Source: Kangiellaceae bacterium (GTDB lineage Bacteria; Pseudomonadota; Gammaproteobacteria; Enterobacterales; Kangiellaceae). Taken from it: DNA of 64,000 bases. Under the pieces are notes generated by a model. It was not told the DNA's origin. It was given only the letters and a program-made list of their open reading frames with translations, and searched no databases. A program made the translations under genes and the position numbers. The DNA lies in the NCBI GenBank assembly GCA_019090895.1, contig JAHRVB010000142.1, positions 1 through 64,000 of the forward strand, written 5' to 3'. Positions 31,541-42,048 of the stretch are shown piece by piece. Position 1 is the stretch's first letter. Every line of letters begins with the position of its first letter.

Positions 31541-32887
31541 ATGTCAATTATAAGTGAAAAAGAAGCAAAAATACTGCTCAAGAAAGTTCTTGCATTTTCT
31601 AAAGCAGATGAGTGTGAATGTAACCTAGATGGCCAACTTACCGGCAATATCCGTTACGCAAGAAATACCGTTACCACCGCTGGAGAAGTCAGTGATTTAA
31701 CCTTAGCGGTGCAGTCTACTTTTGGAAAAAAAATGGGTGTAGCAACTATCAATGAATTTGATGATGCATCACTGGAAAAAGTTGTACGTCGAGCAGAAGA
31801 ACTCGCCAAGCTTGCTCCAGACAATCCTGAGTTAATGCCTAATTTAAAACCTGCTAAGTATGCAAAAATGAATACTTACTTTGACTCTACTGCCAGTGTA
31901 ACCCCTGAATATAGAGCACAAGCTGCAGATGATGGCATTGCACCGTCAAAGAAAAAGAATCTTGTTGCTAGTGGATTCCTGACGGATTCTCATACTATGC
32001 AGGCGGTTATGAACAGCAATGGTTTATTTGCCTACAATGTTGACACCAATGCAAGTTTCTCAGCAACCATAAGAACAGCAGACGGTAAAGGCTCCGGCTG
32101 GGTTACCCGCGACTATTCGGACATTAACAAGATGGATACCTCTGAAGCGTCAAGTATTGCAATAGAAAAGTCATTGGGCTCCGTTGATGCGAAAGAAATG
32201 GAACCTGGCAAGTATACTGTTATTTTAGAACCTGCCGCGGGCGTGGGGTTGCTTGGGCGATTATTTAATGCAATGGGACAACGAGCTGCGGATGAAGGTC
32301 GAAGCTTTGCAAGCTACAAGCCGAAGGAAGGTGAAGAAAATCCACCTAAAAACAAACTCGGTGAGAAAATGTTTGATGAACGTGTCAATATCTATTCCGA
32401 CCCACATCATCCAGAAGTACCAACGGCTTCTTTCGCGAGTGATGGAGCGCCAGTAGAAAAGACTTATTGGGTCAAAAACGGGAAAATTGAGAACTTTCAA
32501 AATTCTCGTTTCTGGGCCGATAAGACAGGTAAGAAATATAACCCTACGGCTGCAGGCAGCGGTCAATGGTTAATGTCAGGTGGTGATGAAAGCTTGGAAG
32601 ATATGATTAAAAATACCCGTCGTGGAGTTTTGGTCACTCGACTTTGGTATATCAGACAGCTTGACCCCCAAACTTTGCTTCACACGGGACTCACCAGAGA
32701 CGGTACTTTCTATGTTGAGAACGGAAAGATAAAATACCCAGTCAAGAACTTCCGTTTTAACGAAAGCCCGATAGTCATGTTAAATAATATCGAAGCGCTT
32801 GGGAAACCGGTAAGAATCAATGGTAACATGGTTCCACCGATGAAAATTCGAGACTTTACCTTTAGCAGTTTGTCTGATGCTGTCTAA
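31541..32887 (+). CDS. TldE/PmbA-like partner protein
   Basis: 448 residues. The fold matches PmbA/TldE: LTGNIRYARNTVTTAGEVSD, KYTVILEPAAGVGLLGRLFN and LLHTGLTRDGTFYVENGKI. It has no HExxxH, as expected for the non-catalytic partner. It has no signal peptide of its own, so if the pair is periplasmic it may be carried by the Tat signal of the upstream TldD. Strong GAGG ribosome-binding site. Confidence 0.85.
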   Translation: MSIISEKEAKILLKKVLAFSKADECECNLDGQLTGNIRYARNTVTTAGEVSDLTLAVQSTFGKKMGVATINEFDDASLEKVVRRAEELAKLAPDNPELMPNLKPAKYAKMNTYFDSTASVTPEYRAQAADDGIAPSKKKNLVASGFLTDSHTMQAVMNSNGLFAYNVDTNASFSATIRTADGKGSGWVTRDYSDINKMDTSEASSIAIEKSLGSVDAKEMEPGKYTVILEPAAGVGLLGRLFNAMGQRAADEGRSFASYKPKEGEENPPKNKLGEKMFDERVNIYSDPHHPEVPTASFASDGAPVEKTYWVKNGKIENFQNSRFWADKTGKKYNPTAAGSGQWLMSGGDESLEDMIKNTRRGVLVTRLWYIRQLDPQTLLHTGLTRDGTFYVENGKIKYPVKNFRFNESPIVMLNNIEALGKPVRINGNMVPPMKIRDFTFSSLSDAV

Positions 32888-32911
32888 ATAAAATCGAAGG
32901 AAGAAGGTACT

Positions 32912-32944
32912 AATAAAGGCGCAGAAATTGCGCCTTTATTTTAT
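32912..32944 (+). terminator. Terminator after the TldD/TldE pair
   Basis: AATAAAGGCGC-7 bases-GCGCCTTTATT followed by TT, separating this pair from the DUF4159-MoxR group. Confidence 0.8.
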
Positions 32945-32987
32945 CTAAAAATAAAATGATTAAAATTAATAGCCAAGCCCTACGCCA

Positions 32988-33692
32988 ATGAAACGACGAA
33001 GCCTGATAAAAAAACTAGTCTTATCGAGTGCAGCCGTTCCTTTTGCAACGGTTAAAATGGCTAACGCAGGATCAGAATCGTTTGACTTCTACTTTACTCG
33101 GCTTAGCTATGAGTCTGGCGATTGGGATGTCGACGAAAGAATGCCTGCAAATTTATTAAATTCGCTGATCGAATATACAACTATTACGGTAGATCTCAAC
33201 GAACGAATTGTTCCATTAGCTGATCCAGCCATGTTAACCGCACCTTTTTGTTATCTCGCTGGCCACCGCCTAGTCGAGTTCAATCACGCAGAGAAACAAA
33301 ATTTTGAGAGCTATGTAAAAAATGGAGGATTCGTTTTTGTTGATGATTGTAATCACGACATTGATGGCGTTTTTGCACAGACATTTGAAGCTCAAATGGC
33401 CGAAATATTCGGTCCGGAAGCCTTAAAAAAGATCCCCAATGATCATCCACTTTATTCTTCGTTCTTCCAATTTGATGGCCCACCCGACACAGGATTGGAA
33501 TTAAATGGCTGGGGAGATGATCTAGTCCATGATTACCTAAAAGCCATCGAGATTGATGGTAGGATTGCTGTCCTATACAGTAATAAAGACTTGGGTTGTG
33601 AATGGGATTACGACTTCAGAAACAAACGTTTTCTTGCCAAAGACAATACCAAGTTTGCAGTTAATATTGTCGTTTACTCTATGACAGCTTAA
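32988..33692 (+). CDS. DUF4159-domain protein with Tat-like signal
   Basis: 234 residues. The N-terminal MKRRSLIKKLVLSSAAVPFA is Tat-like. The body FYFTRLSYESGDWDVDERMP, APFCYLAGHRLVEF and GGFVFVDDCNHD is typical of DUF4159, a family seen beside MoxR-DUF58 genes. Biochemical role unknown. It lies 33 bases before moxR and probably starts that operon. Confidence 0.8.
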   Translation: MKRRSLIKKLVLSSAAVPFATVKMANAGSESFDFYFTRLSYESGDWDVDERMPANLLNSLIEYTTITVDLNERIVPLADPAMLTAPFCYLAGHRLVEFNHAEKQNFESYVKNGGFVFVDDCNHDIDGVFAQTFEAQMAEIFGPEALKKIPNDHPLYSSFFQFDGPPDTGLELNGWGDDLVHDYLKAIEIDGRIAVLYSNKDLGCEWDYDFRNKRFLAKDNTKFAVNIVVYSMTA

Positions 33693-33724
33693 CGTTAAAT
33701 TTAATTCAAGATGGATCAATAAGA

Positions 33725-34717
33725 ATGAATGAACAACAAATCCAACAAAAAATTAGTCGCTTAACTGATATAAAACAAGAAATAGCCAAAGTGATCGTTG
33801 GTCAACAGCAAATCGTTGAAGAATTACTGATCAGTATTTTAGCTGGTGGACATTGTTTACTGGAAGGTGTCCCCGGTCTCGCAAAAACACTGTTAGTTAG
33901 CACCCTTGCAGAAACGATGAAACTCGATTTTCATCGGGTTCAATTTACCCCTGATTTAATGCCGAGTGATATCATTGGTACCGAGATTCTTGAAGAAGAT
34001 CATACAAGCGGCAAGCGATTCTTTAAGTTTCAAAAAGGCCCAGTATTTACCAATATATTATTGGCTGATGAAATAAACCGAACGCCACCAAAAACTCAGG
34101 CAGCCTTACTTGAAGCTATGCAAGAAAAACGTGTGAGCTACGGCGGAAAAACCTATCAACTTCCAAGCCCATTCTTTGTTTTAGCAACTCAGAACCCAGT
34201 TGAGCAATCTGGAACTTACCCGTTACCCGAGGCACAGCTCGATCGTTTCTTAATGTTTATTAGAGTAGGCTATCCCTCGGAATCAGAAGAAACTGAAATA
34301 CTAAAACGTACAACAGGAACCAAGTCAGTAAAACTTAAAGCTCTGATGCATGCCGATGAAATAGTAGAGCTGCAACAGTTAGTACGAGAAGTCGAAATAT
34401 CTGAATCACTATTGGCTTATGTTACTCGAGTAGTTAGACAAACACGTCCTTCCGATACGCAAGTCGAAAGTGTCAAGAAGTATACACGCTGGGGGGCTGG
34501 ACCAAGAGCAGGTCAAGCACTCGTGTTATGTGCCAAGGCAAAAGCGCTTTTGTCCGGCCGATACGCTGTTACTTTGGACGATATTGCCTTTGTTGCGCCA
34601 GCGGTACTGCGACACAGAATATTAACCAATTTCCAAGCTGAGGCGGATGGAATGACTAATGACAAACTTGTCCAAGAGTTACTTATTCTTGTAGAAAAGC
34701 CAAAAAGTAAACTCTAG
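33725..34717 (+). CDS. MoxR-type AAA+ ATPase
   Basis: 330 residues. Walker A is LLEGVPGLAKTLL, Walker B is NILLADEINRTPPKTQ, and sensor 1 is FVLATQNPVEQSGTYPLPEA. MoxR ATPases act as chaperones or maturases with vWA-domain partners. The next gene is the usual DUF58 partner. Confidence 0.93.
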   Translation: MNEQQIQQKISRLTDIKQEIAKVIVGQQQIVEELLISILAGGHCLLEGVPGLAKTLLVSTLAETMKLDFHRVQFTPDLMPSDIIGTEILEEDHTSGKRFFKFQKGPVFTNILLADEINRTPPKTQAALLEAMQEKRVSYGGKTYQLPSPFFVLATQNPVEQSGTYPLPEAQLDRFLMFIRVGYPSESEETEILKRTTGTKSVKLKALMHADEIVELQQLVREVEISESLLAYVTRVVRQTRPSDTQVESVKKYTRWGAGPRAGQALVLCAKAKALLSGRYAVTLDDIAFVAPAVLRHRILTNFQAEADGMTNDKLVQELLILVEKPKSKL

Positions 34718-34745
34718 TTATCTAAGAAAGTGGACAGTTAGCCTA

Positions 34746-35672
34746 ATGCAACGATATATCGATCCAAAAACAATTGCTCGAATAAAAGATCTTCCCTTGG
34801 TAGCCAAAACCATTGCAGAAGGTTTTTTGCATGGGTTGCAACCAAGCATGCAGCGTGGTGTCGGTATCGAATTTAGTCAATATAGGGCCTATGAAGAAGG
34901 TGATGAACTAAATCGTATGGACTGGAAGCTATTTGCTAGAAGCGATCGCTATTTTGTAAGAGAGGCAGAGAGAGAAAGCGAGATTGACATATGGTTTCTT
35001 CTCGATACGAGTCGATCAATGCTGCAACAATCCCAACAGTCAGAAGAAGGATGGAACAAACTTGAATATGCCAAGAGTTTGATCGCAAGCTTAAGTTACT
35101 TAGCTAACAAGCAAGGTGATTCGTTTGGATTTATGACCTTAGATTCGGCAAAAACGAAAGCCATAGCATCCGATAATAATAATCAACTCATGCAGAGTAG
35201 TTGCGGTGAACGTCATTGGCAAAAACTGCTGATTAATTTGCTTTCCATTACTGATAGCCCTTTCTTTCCAGCGGTTGAAACATTGACACATCAACTCGAG
35301 AAACTTCAAAAGCCATCCCTAATTTTTGTCATAAGTGATTTCTATGAGAGAAATTCTGAGATCAGTGATTTTCTTTCAAAGATTAATACGTCTCTGTCGG
35401 AAGTAGTTGCTCTACAACTATTTAGTCGTGACGAGAAAGAGTTCAATTATAACAGCGCAGTTCGCTTTAAGGATCTCGAATCAAATGAGGAGGTTCTAGT
35501 ATCGGCTAAGAATGCTAAGTCCGCCTATCTGAATGCGTTACGCCAGTTCGATCAAAAGCTCAGTACTGATCTTGCACATAAAAATATGGCTCATTGCTCT
35601 CTCAATATTGACAGCCCATTAGATGTTGGATTATCTGAATTTTTAAGGCATCGTAATCGGGTGAGCCGTTAA
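34746..35672 (+). CDS. DUF58-domain protein
   Basis: 308 residues. GVGIEFSQYRAYEEGDELNR followed by MDWKLFARSDRYFVRE is the DUF58 signature, then a vWA-like segment with a MIDAS-type DTSRSM. It is a conserved partner of MoxR. Its stop overlaps the next start (TAATG), showing translational coupling. Confidence 0.92.
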   Translation: MQRYIDPKTIARIKDLPLVAKTIAEGFLHGLQPSMQRGVGIEFSQYRAYEEGDELNRMDWKLFARSDRYFVREAERESEIDIWFLLDTSRSMLQQSQQSEEGWNKLEYAKSLIASLSYLANKQGDSFGFMTLDSAKTKAIASDNNNQLMQSSCGERHWQKLLINLLSITDSPFFPAVETLTHQLEKLQKPSLIFVISDFYERNSEISDFLSKINTSLSEVVALQLFSRDEKEFNYNSAVRFKDLESNEEVLVSAKNAKSAYLNALRQFDQKLSTDLAHKNMAHCSLNIDSPLDVGLSEFLRHRNRVSR

Positions 35673-37069
35673 TGCCGTGGCTATCTGAATTCGTTTTATC
35701 GAATCCTGTGGCATTGTTTTCATTGCTTGCGCTACTCATTCCTGTGCTAATTCATCTGTTTAATCCTAGCCGAGGAGTATTGGTATATGTGGGTAATATT
35801 AAGCTCATTGAAAAAGCAAAAAATCTGAAAGTGACGGAAATCAAAATTCGTCAGTGGTTACTTTTGATATTACGACTGATCATTTTTTCACTTCTTACCC
35901 TCATATTGGCAAACTTACTTGGGCCCAATAATCAAGCAGTTAAAGAAGGTCAAAGTGTATTTATAAGTGCTAACTGGTTTAATAAAGCTAGCGATAAGGA
36001 TAAGCGACAGCTTGCTAAGTCACACCCTGTTGCGAAGTTTTATCGTTTTGAACGGGGATTCCCGCCAATCGAAAATGTTAATGACACCAACATTCTTGTT
36101 GGTCAATTGGAAACGATTAATCGCTTTCGGACAGATAGTTTGATTGCTGAATTGATTGATTCTACTTTGTTAACCAATGATACATTTATTTATACTACAA
36201 ACCTGCTAAATCAATTCTCTGCACAACGAAACCTTGCATCCCTCATATTGCCGAAAGGGTCGACAATTCACTGGAAAATGTTAGACCAAGCGATTAATCA
36301 TAACAATTCAATGACTGTACAAGTCTATTATGATACGAGTCGTACCGAAGACATAAGCTATTTTAATCAAGCATTCAAAATACTTAATGAAAGTTCGGCG
36401 TCACTAACTGTTCAATATTTTAATATTCCTAGCTCTGGAGAAATCGAAAATGAAAACGAAACACCACGGCAACAGAGCGACGAATCAGAAAATGAAAAAT
36501 GGATAATATGGTTAAGCGACAGCTCGCTTCCGACTTCACTCTACGAAAGGATATTTGAAGGTAGCAATCTAATTACAGACAATCCCTCTTCGGAAATTCA
36601 ACTATCTCGAGCGCAACCTCTTTCGTTGGTAAGAGTCGGTTTAGTCGATATTAAATTAACCCATAAATTGCCCCCCTTAAACGATGATCATTCTGTAGTA
36701 ATTTGGAAGGACTTGCAGCAACGTCCACTTCTAAGTCAATTATCAAAGCTCGATAAGAGAGAACTTAACTCTTCCTCGGGTTCCTATTTTCAATTCCACA
36801 GTCGATTTAATCCTGCATGGAGTGATTTGGTTGAGGGAATTCAATTTCCAATAGTATTAAGCAAAGTACTTTCTTTAAGCGGTCGGAATCAAGTCGGTAA
36901 GTTAATTGGTCAGACAGAACTACCCGAATTCAAACCAACATTAGAAGTAGAAGATATAGCTCACAAGACTTTTGCTACTTCTTATCGAGCATTCCTACTA
37001 TTACTTTTATCCATGATTTGGTTACTAGAGCGTTGGTTAAGTGAACGGATAATTCGATCTCATGATTGA
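35672..37069 (+). CDS. BatA-like membrane protein
   Basis: 465 residues. The N-terminus (PVALFSLLALLIPVLIHLFN) is the BatA/aerotolerance N-terminal membrane domain; a second segment is LLILRLIIFSLLTLILANLL and a third lies near the C-terminus (AFLLLLLSMIWLLERWL). The central part is probably periplasmic and shows no clear MIDAS. It overlaps both neighbours by a few bases. Confidence 0.8.
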   Translation: MPWLSEFVLSNPVALFSLLALLIPVLIHLFNPSRGVLVYVGNIKLIEKAKNLKVTEIKIRQWLLLILRLIIFSLLTLILANLLGPNNQAVKEGQSVFISANWFNKASDKDKRQLAKSHPVAKFYRFERGFPPIENVNDTNILVGQLETINRFRTDSLIAELIDSTLLTNDTFIYTTNLLNQFSAQRNLASLILPKGSTIHWKMLDQAINHNNSMTVQVYYDTSRTEDISYFNQAFKILNESSASLTVQYFNIPSSGEIENENETPRQQSDESENEKWIIWLSDSSLPTSLYERIFEGSNLITDNPSSEIQLSRAQPLSLVRVGLVDIKLTHKLPPLNDDHSVVIWKDLQQRPLLSQLSKLDKRELNSSSGSYFQFHSRFNPAWSDLVEGIQFPIVLSKVLSLSGRNQVGKLIGQTELPEFKPTLEVEDIAHKTFATSYRAFLLLLLSMIWLLERWLSERIIRSHD

Positions 37070-39419
37070 TGCATTACTTCGCCAATTCCGGTTCAGGAAA
37101 CTACTCCAGATATTCATCTCTAGTTTCATTTTTGCGCTGATGGTATTGAGTATTAATCACTCACTCAACAGTCACTTTAATGGCTCGCTTATTGTCACAC
37201 TCGCATTTCTGCTGCCTTACTTTGTCTTCCATCTTAGAAAATATCGCTCTATCAGCAAGAGTAATTTATTGGAGCATATTAATCGTAGCTATCCAGATTA
37301 CGAGGAAAGTGCTCAGCTAATTCAGAACTCGGTCCACTCACAGGAGCTGAATATTTTAGCTCGACTACAAAAACAAAAAATCGAAGATAAATTAGACCAC
37401 GATATAAAATCCAAACGGTTTTCTCTGTTATACCCCCGAATCCGCTGGAAGTCCTCGTTTTTAATGTTAGTGACTACCCTCTTATTCTTAAGTTACGGTA
37501 CGGAAACTATCTCGTTCATACAGGTGATGTTTCAAAACAGACAACTTGCAGGCCAAACAGAGACTTCAAATGTGAGCGTGGCTTTAAAAGAACCCAAAAT
37601 AACCTCAAGCAAAACTCTTATTCGGCCAGCTCTATATACCCAACTTAAGTCTAAAGAAACTCATCAACTCAACTTCGAAGCAGAACAACAAGCTAAACTT
37701 TTTTGGACAATTGAATTTAGTAACTCAAAACTGGACTATTTCTATTCTCCATCGGGCCAAGCTCCACAAAAAATGAAAAGAAATGGGAAGCACTTTTCCA
37801 TAGAGGATGTAGCGACTCAGACTCAGCTGTATAAATTTAGTTATCAAAAAGATACTAAACTAATCGACTTAGATGGCATATACGCCCTTTCTGTAATAAG
37901 AGACCGCCCACCAAAAATTGAGATTAAGGAGCCTAAACTCAACCTTATTGAATTCCCGAAGAGTTCGACTGCCGAATTCAATCTTAAGGTTAATGTTAGA
38001 GATGATTATGGTATCTCTGATGTTAAGATTCTGGCCTCGGTGGCTAAAGGATCGGGAGAGGCTGTAAAATTTAGAGACAAAGTATTCCGCTTTACGGAAA
38101 GCGAGGCGAAAATAACGACTGGCGATGCTCCCAATTCCCTACGAGTTTCACAGCTATATCAGCGACACTGGCGCCTATCTGATCTAGAAATGGAACCAGG
38201 AGATGAAGTGTATTTTAGTATTCAAGCCAAAGATAACCGCTCCCCTAACAACCAAATCGCTAAGTCAAGTAGTCTAATAATCCGATGGTTGGATGAAGAA
38301 GAAGTTGAAATGGCGGCTGAAGGAATACGAATTCGCTTTGTACCGGAGTATTTTCGAAGTCAGAGACAAATTATCATTGAAACAGAAAAACTCGTTCAGG
38401 ATAGGCAAGACCTGTCGATTGATTCATTTCAACAAACATCCCAAGACCTTGGATATTCACAAAGTGACTTAAAACGAAAATATGGTCAGTATCTTGGAGA
38501 CGAATTTGGGGAAGGCCCAGAAGAACAGTTTGGTTTAGCCGATGGTTATCACGGAGGTGAGTCTATGTCATCAGGCGAAGCTAACACCGGCGTTGAACAA
38601 CATCATGATAAAGCTTCCACACAAGAAGATGAAGACGATCATCAAGTTTCCCAACAGCCGGAAATCGATGACCATAGCCATGAGCATTCATTAGATGACT
38701 CCCCGACTAATAATAATGACCGAAGTGGCGCTACCGAACTTATTCAAAAATTTGGTCATAATCATGGAACAATCGAAATCGCACCTTTGTCGAAGCGCGA
38801 TCCCAAAAGTTGGATGAAAATGGCTGTCAATGAAATGTGGCAGGCAGAACTTCACTTAATGGTTTCTGAGCCAGAGAAGGCATTACCCTTCGAATATAAT
38901 GCGTATAATTATTTGAAACTGGCTCGCCAAGCCGAAAGAATTTACGCCAAGCGATTGGGCTTTGAACCGCCACCGGTGAGTGAAGACCGACGACTGAGTG
39001 GCGAATTGATGGCTATACTTGAGTACGATTTATCTTATGTAGATAACAAAGATGACACCACAGATTCGATTCTTTTTGAGAAATCATTTCATATCCTTAA
39101 CACTTTTGGAAGTGATTCCCTTTCTCAATTAGAGGCTCCCCAAACCAAGTTGTTTTCAAAACTAAGTCATCGCTTAGTAGAGTTGTCCGGCGAGCGACCT
39201 ATCTTAATTAAGTATGCAGCCATAGCAGAAAGAGTAGCGCTGGCTAAAACAACGCTTCTCAAAAATTGCGATAATTGTATCGACGATTTGCGAAGCAAAC
39301 TCTGGCAATTATTGCCCGCCCCAATAAGCCAACCTGGTCGATTATTGAATCCTCAGCCAGTGAGACTAGACCAAGAAAAACGCTATCTAAATTCGATTTT
39401 AAACGAGAGCATAAAATAA
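37062..39419 (+). CDS. DUF4175-like membrane protein with acidic/His-rich segment
   Basis: 785 residues. Two N-terminal hydrophobic segments and a third near residue 130 are followed by a long probable periplasmic part. Around residues 500-560 there is a low-complexity stretch rich in Asp, Glu, His and Gln, including DDHSHEHSLDD. It resembles DUF4175 proteins found with MoxR-DUF58-Bat genes. Function unknown; possibly a scaffold. Confidence 0.65.
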   Translation: MIDALLRQFRFRKLLQIFISSFIFALMVLSINHSLNSHFNGSLIVTLAFLLPYFVFHLRKYRSISKSNLLEHINRSYPDYEESAQLIQNSVHSQELNILARLQKQKIEDKLDHDIKSKRFSLLYPRIRWKSSFLMLVTTLLFLSYGTETISFIQVMFQNRQLAGQTETSNVSVALKEPKITSSKTLIRPALYTQLKSKETHQLNFEAEQQAKLFWTIEFSNSKLDYFYSPSGQAPQKMKRNGKHFSIEDVATQTQLYKFSYQKDTKLIDLDGIYALSVIRDRPPKIEIKEPKLNLIEFPKSSTAEFNLKVNVRDDYGISDVKILASVAKGSGEAVKFRDKVFRFTESEAKITTGDAPNSLRVSQLYQRHWRLSDLEMEPGDEVYFSIQAKDNRSPNNQIAKSSSLIIRWLDEEEVEMAAEGIRIRFVPEYFRSQRQIIIETEKLVQDRQDLSIDSFQQTSQDLGYSQSDLKRKYGQYLGDEFGEGPEEQFGLADGYHGGESMSSGEANTGVEQHHDKASTQEDEDDHQVSQQPEIDDHSHEHSLDDSPTNNNDRSGATELIQKFGHNHGTIEIAPLSKRDPKSWMKMAVNEMWQAELHLMVSEPEKALPFEYNAYNYLKLARQAERIYAKRLGFEPPPVSEDRRLSGELMAILEYDLSYVDNKDDTTDSILFEKSFHILNTFGSDSLSQLEAPQTKLFSKLSHRLVELSGERPILIKYAAIAERVALAKTTLLKNCDNCIDDLRSKLWQLLPAPISQPGRLLNPQPVRLDQEKRYLNSILNESIK

Positions 39420-41359
39420 TGGTCAAGTTAGAATCAATACTTAACTTCCCTTTGCTATTCAGTAGCATGCTATTCATATTGTTGGCGTTAGTACTCTCCG
39501 TCTACAAACTCCTTACTCGACTGAAAGATGCGTCTAAATTTCATCGAATAGGATTGTTATTTTTGAATCTAGTTTTCTTTTTGTCGTTTATGGGGCTAAT
39601 CATCCAGCCTCATTATAATGATTCATCGAATCGCATTAGCAAGCTGCTAATCCAAGATGATTTAACTGTGATGAAAAAATTGGACAAAGACGAATTTCTA
39701 CTCGTTTCTTCACTCAGTCAGTTAGGACAACTAAGTCAACAATACCAATTGAAGTTTTCGAGCCAGATATTAACTGAACCCGAACAATTACAACTAAAGT
39801 CCCCCGCTTCTGAAATCGAATTAATTGGTGACGGTTTGTCAGAAACTCAATTGGCCGCTTTCGATAATATGCGGTTGAACTTTGTCAGTGCAGAGTTAAA
39901 AACAGGACTAATATCTCCCGAGTGGCTAGAAAGCATCTGGCTGGGCAATCACTTTTCTGTCAAGGCGACATTACAGACTTCAAGTAACGGAATATTCACT
40001 GTCGAATTAGTTGATCCTATCGGTCAAGTGGTGCAACAGCTGTCGCTTAGGTCTAACGAAAGATTTGAAATGAGCAGTACACCAAAAACGATTGGCAATC
40101 ATTTATACCAAATAAGAATAATTGATAGCAAAGACAAAATAGTATCGAACGAAACTATTCCTGTATCCGTTCAGCGCTCAACTCCAGCTAAACTATTGAT
40201 CCTCCAATCTTCGCCGTCATTTGAAGTGAAACAATTACAAAACTGGTCAGCTGAAAATGGTGCGAGTTTATTTGTGAGATCAAGAATAAGCCAAAACAAA
40301 TTCGTTTCTCGTTCCACCAACCTCGAACTATCAATTTTCGAATCTACCAAAGGAACATCGCTCAGTTCAAGAAGCCTATCATTATATGACTTATTGATTA
40401 TTGATGGCCGAGAACTTCTATCGATTTCAGATGGCCAAATTAAGACAGTTAAAGACGCTATTCGAGATGGTCTCGGATTGTTAGTATTAGTTGATTCCTA
40501 TTTAGTAGACAACAAAAACGAATCTCTAGCCGATTTACTTAAAGACTTTCCTCTTTCTCCTTTAGAACAACAGACCGAATCATCGATTGTATTGGTGAAA
40601 AGTGAGACCGACCTTGTCAACCTTTCGAATATAACCTTACCTATCGCAACGCGCCCGTTTGATTCGACCAATAGTCTCCCACCCTCTGTGATTCCATTGA
40701 TCACAGATCTTCAAGGAAGAGTGGTTGTAGCATCGTCACAATTAACTCTTGGCAAGTTAGGATTAAGCATTATTCAAGATACCAATCGTTTAGTTACCAG
40801 CGGTCGACGACAAGAGTTCAGTCTCATTTGGCATCACCTGATTGAGCAGATTGGAAGGAAAGAACAGGGTAGCCAATTACAAGCAAGAAATCCTGCCAAG
40901 CGTTTCACCATCAATCAGCTCGCTGAAATTTGTATCAATATTCCGATGAAAACACCAGTAAAAGCTAAGACTGAACAAGAGACTTTTCGAGTCTCTCATT
41001 CTTTTCAGCAAGCTGATGAATCACAGCACGTGTTATCTTTCGAACGAAATCCATTCTTAAGTGGTGAATTTTGCGCAGATTTTTGGCCAAAACAATCTGG
41101 TTGGCATCAGTTACTTGATAACAGCCTATCGCAAGATAATATGATAAAAGAAAACCTCTGGTTTTATGTTCACGATGAAGATGGATGGCAAGCTGATAAT
41201 CAGCTTACTACATTACTAGCGACCAAGAGTCGGATTAAACGTAACCCGAGTTCAGCAAGTAGAAAAGGAGTATCTTTACCTATAAGTGATTGGCTATTTT
41301 GGAGCCTAATGGTGATCTCAAGCGGATTAATCTGGATTGAAAGAAAATACTGGTCCTGA
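39419..41359 (+). CDS. Bat-cluster membrane protein, glutamine-amidotransferase-like fold possible
   Basis: 646 residues from the ATG at 39419 that overlaps the previous stop (TAATG). Two N-terminal and one C-terminal transmembrane segments (WLFWSLMVISSGLIWIERKY) enclose a soluble region. A central stretch (YDLLIIDGRELLSIS, then DGLGLLVLVDSYL) resembles the class-I amidotransferase-like domain in Bat-associated proteins, but I see no catalytic Cys. It ends the operon. Confidence 0.65.
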   Translation: MVKLESILNFPLLFSSMLFILLALVLSVYKLLTRLKDASKFHRIGLLFLNLVFFLSFMGLIIQPHYNDSSNRISKLLIQDDLTVMKKLDKDEFLLVSSLSQLGQLSQQYQLKFSSQILTEPEQLQLKSPASEIELIGDGLSETQLAAFDNMRLNFVSAELKTGLISPEWLESIWLGNHFSVKATLQTSSNGIFTVELVDPIGQVVQQLSLRSNERFEMSSTPKTIGNHLYQIRIIDSKDKIVSNETIPVSVQRSTPAKLLILQSSPSFEVKQLQNWSAENGASLFVRSRISQNKFVSRSTNLELSIFESTKGTSLSSRSLSLYDLLIIDGRELLSISDGQIKTVKDAIRDGLGLLVLVDSYLVDNKNESLADLLKDFPLSPLEQQTESSIVLVKSETDLVNLSNITLPIATRPFDSTNSLPPSVIPLITDLQGRVVVASSQLTLGKLGLSIIQDTNRLVTSGRRQEFSLIWHHLIEQIGRKEQGSQLQARNPAKRFTINQLAEICINIPMKTPVKAKTEQETFRVSHSFQQADESQHVLSFERNPFLSGEFCADFWPKQSGWHQLLDNSLSQDNMIKENLWFYVHDEDGWQADNQLTTLLATKSRIKRNPSSASRKGVSLPISDWLFWSLMVISSGLIWIERKYWS

Positions 41360-41469
41360 TAATCTTGGTTGCGGGCGATCTGAACGCTAATTTAAGTAAG
41401 TCATGAAGCAATAAGTAAGATTTGAATTTATAACGTTAGAATTTATAAAAATTTCTACCAGGAGCTAGA

Positions 41470-42036
41470 ATGTCTCAGTCATTTCGATTAGTATTTATCG
41501 CAATCGCGACGTGTTTCTCTCTCATTTTATCGTCAGACCCCGAAACACACGAAGCCCAATTTCGAGCCATGAAAGGTCCCATTTTTAAAAACTATGGACC
41601 GGTATTTAAGATTGAAAACACAGATACTCCCTTAGTCCAAGACACCAAATATAAAGTATTTTTTGATGTTGCCGAAGCATCAAAAAAAACTACATCCCTC
41701 AACAGAAGAATAGAAAGTGTCGCTCGCTATATTAATATGCATGCGATGAACGGTGTAAAACTGGAGGACATGGATATTGCTGTTGTACTTCACGGAAGTG
41801 CGACTCGAGATGCGCTAAATTCCAAGGCATATGACAAACAGTATCTAAGCAGTAACCCTACTCTGGATCTCATTGAACAGCTTCATTCGAGAGGTGTTAA
41901 ATTCTACCAATGCGGACAGAGTTTGTATTTTAAACAACATACTAAGTCTGACTTAGCACCGCAAGTTCAACTAGCGCTGTCTGCAATGACGGCTTCAACA
42001 CAACTGCAATCGGATGGATACACGCTCATTCCATAA
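41470..42036 (+). CDS. Exported DsrE/DsrF-like protein
   Basis: 188 residues. A signal peptide (RLVFIAIATCFSLILSSD) precedes a DsrE-like Rossmann fold: YKVFFDVAEA, IAVVLHGSATRDAL and GVKFYQCGQSLYF. The Cys in YQCGQS is at the position often conserved in this family. Family members handle sulfur relay or have unknown roles. The gene stands alone, with an AGGAGC ribosome-binding site. Confidence 0.78.
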   Translation: MSQSFRLVFIAIATCFSLILSSDPETHEAQFRAMKGPIFKNYGPVFKIENTDTPLVQDTKYKVFFDVAEASKKTTSLNRRIESVARYINMHAMNGVKLEDMDIAVVLHGSATRDALNSKAYDKQYLSSNPTLDLIEQLHSRGVKFYQCGQSLYFKQHTKSDLAPQVQLALSAMTASTQLQSDGYTLIP

Positions 42037-42048
42037 GCGAAATAATTA

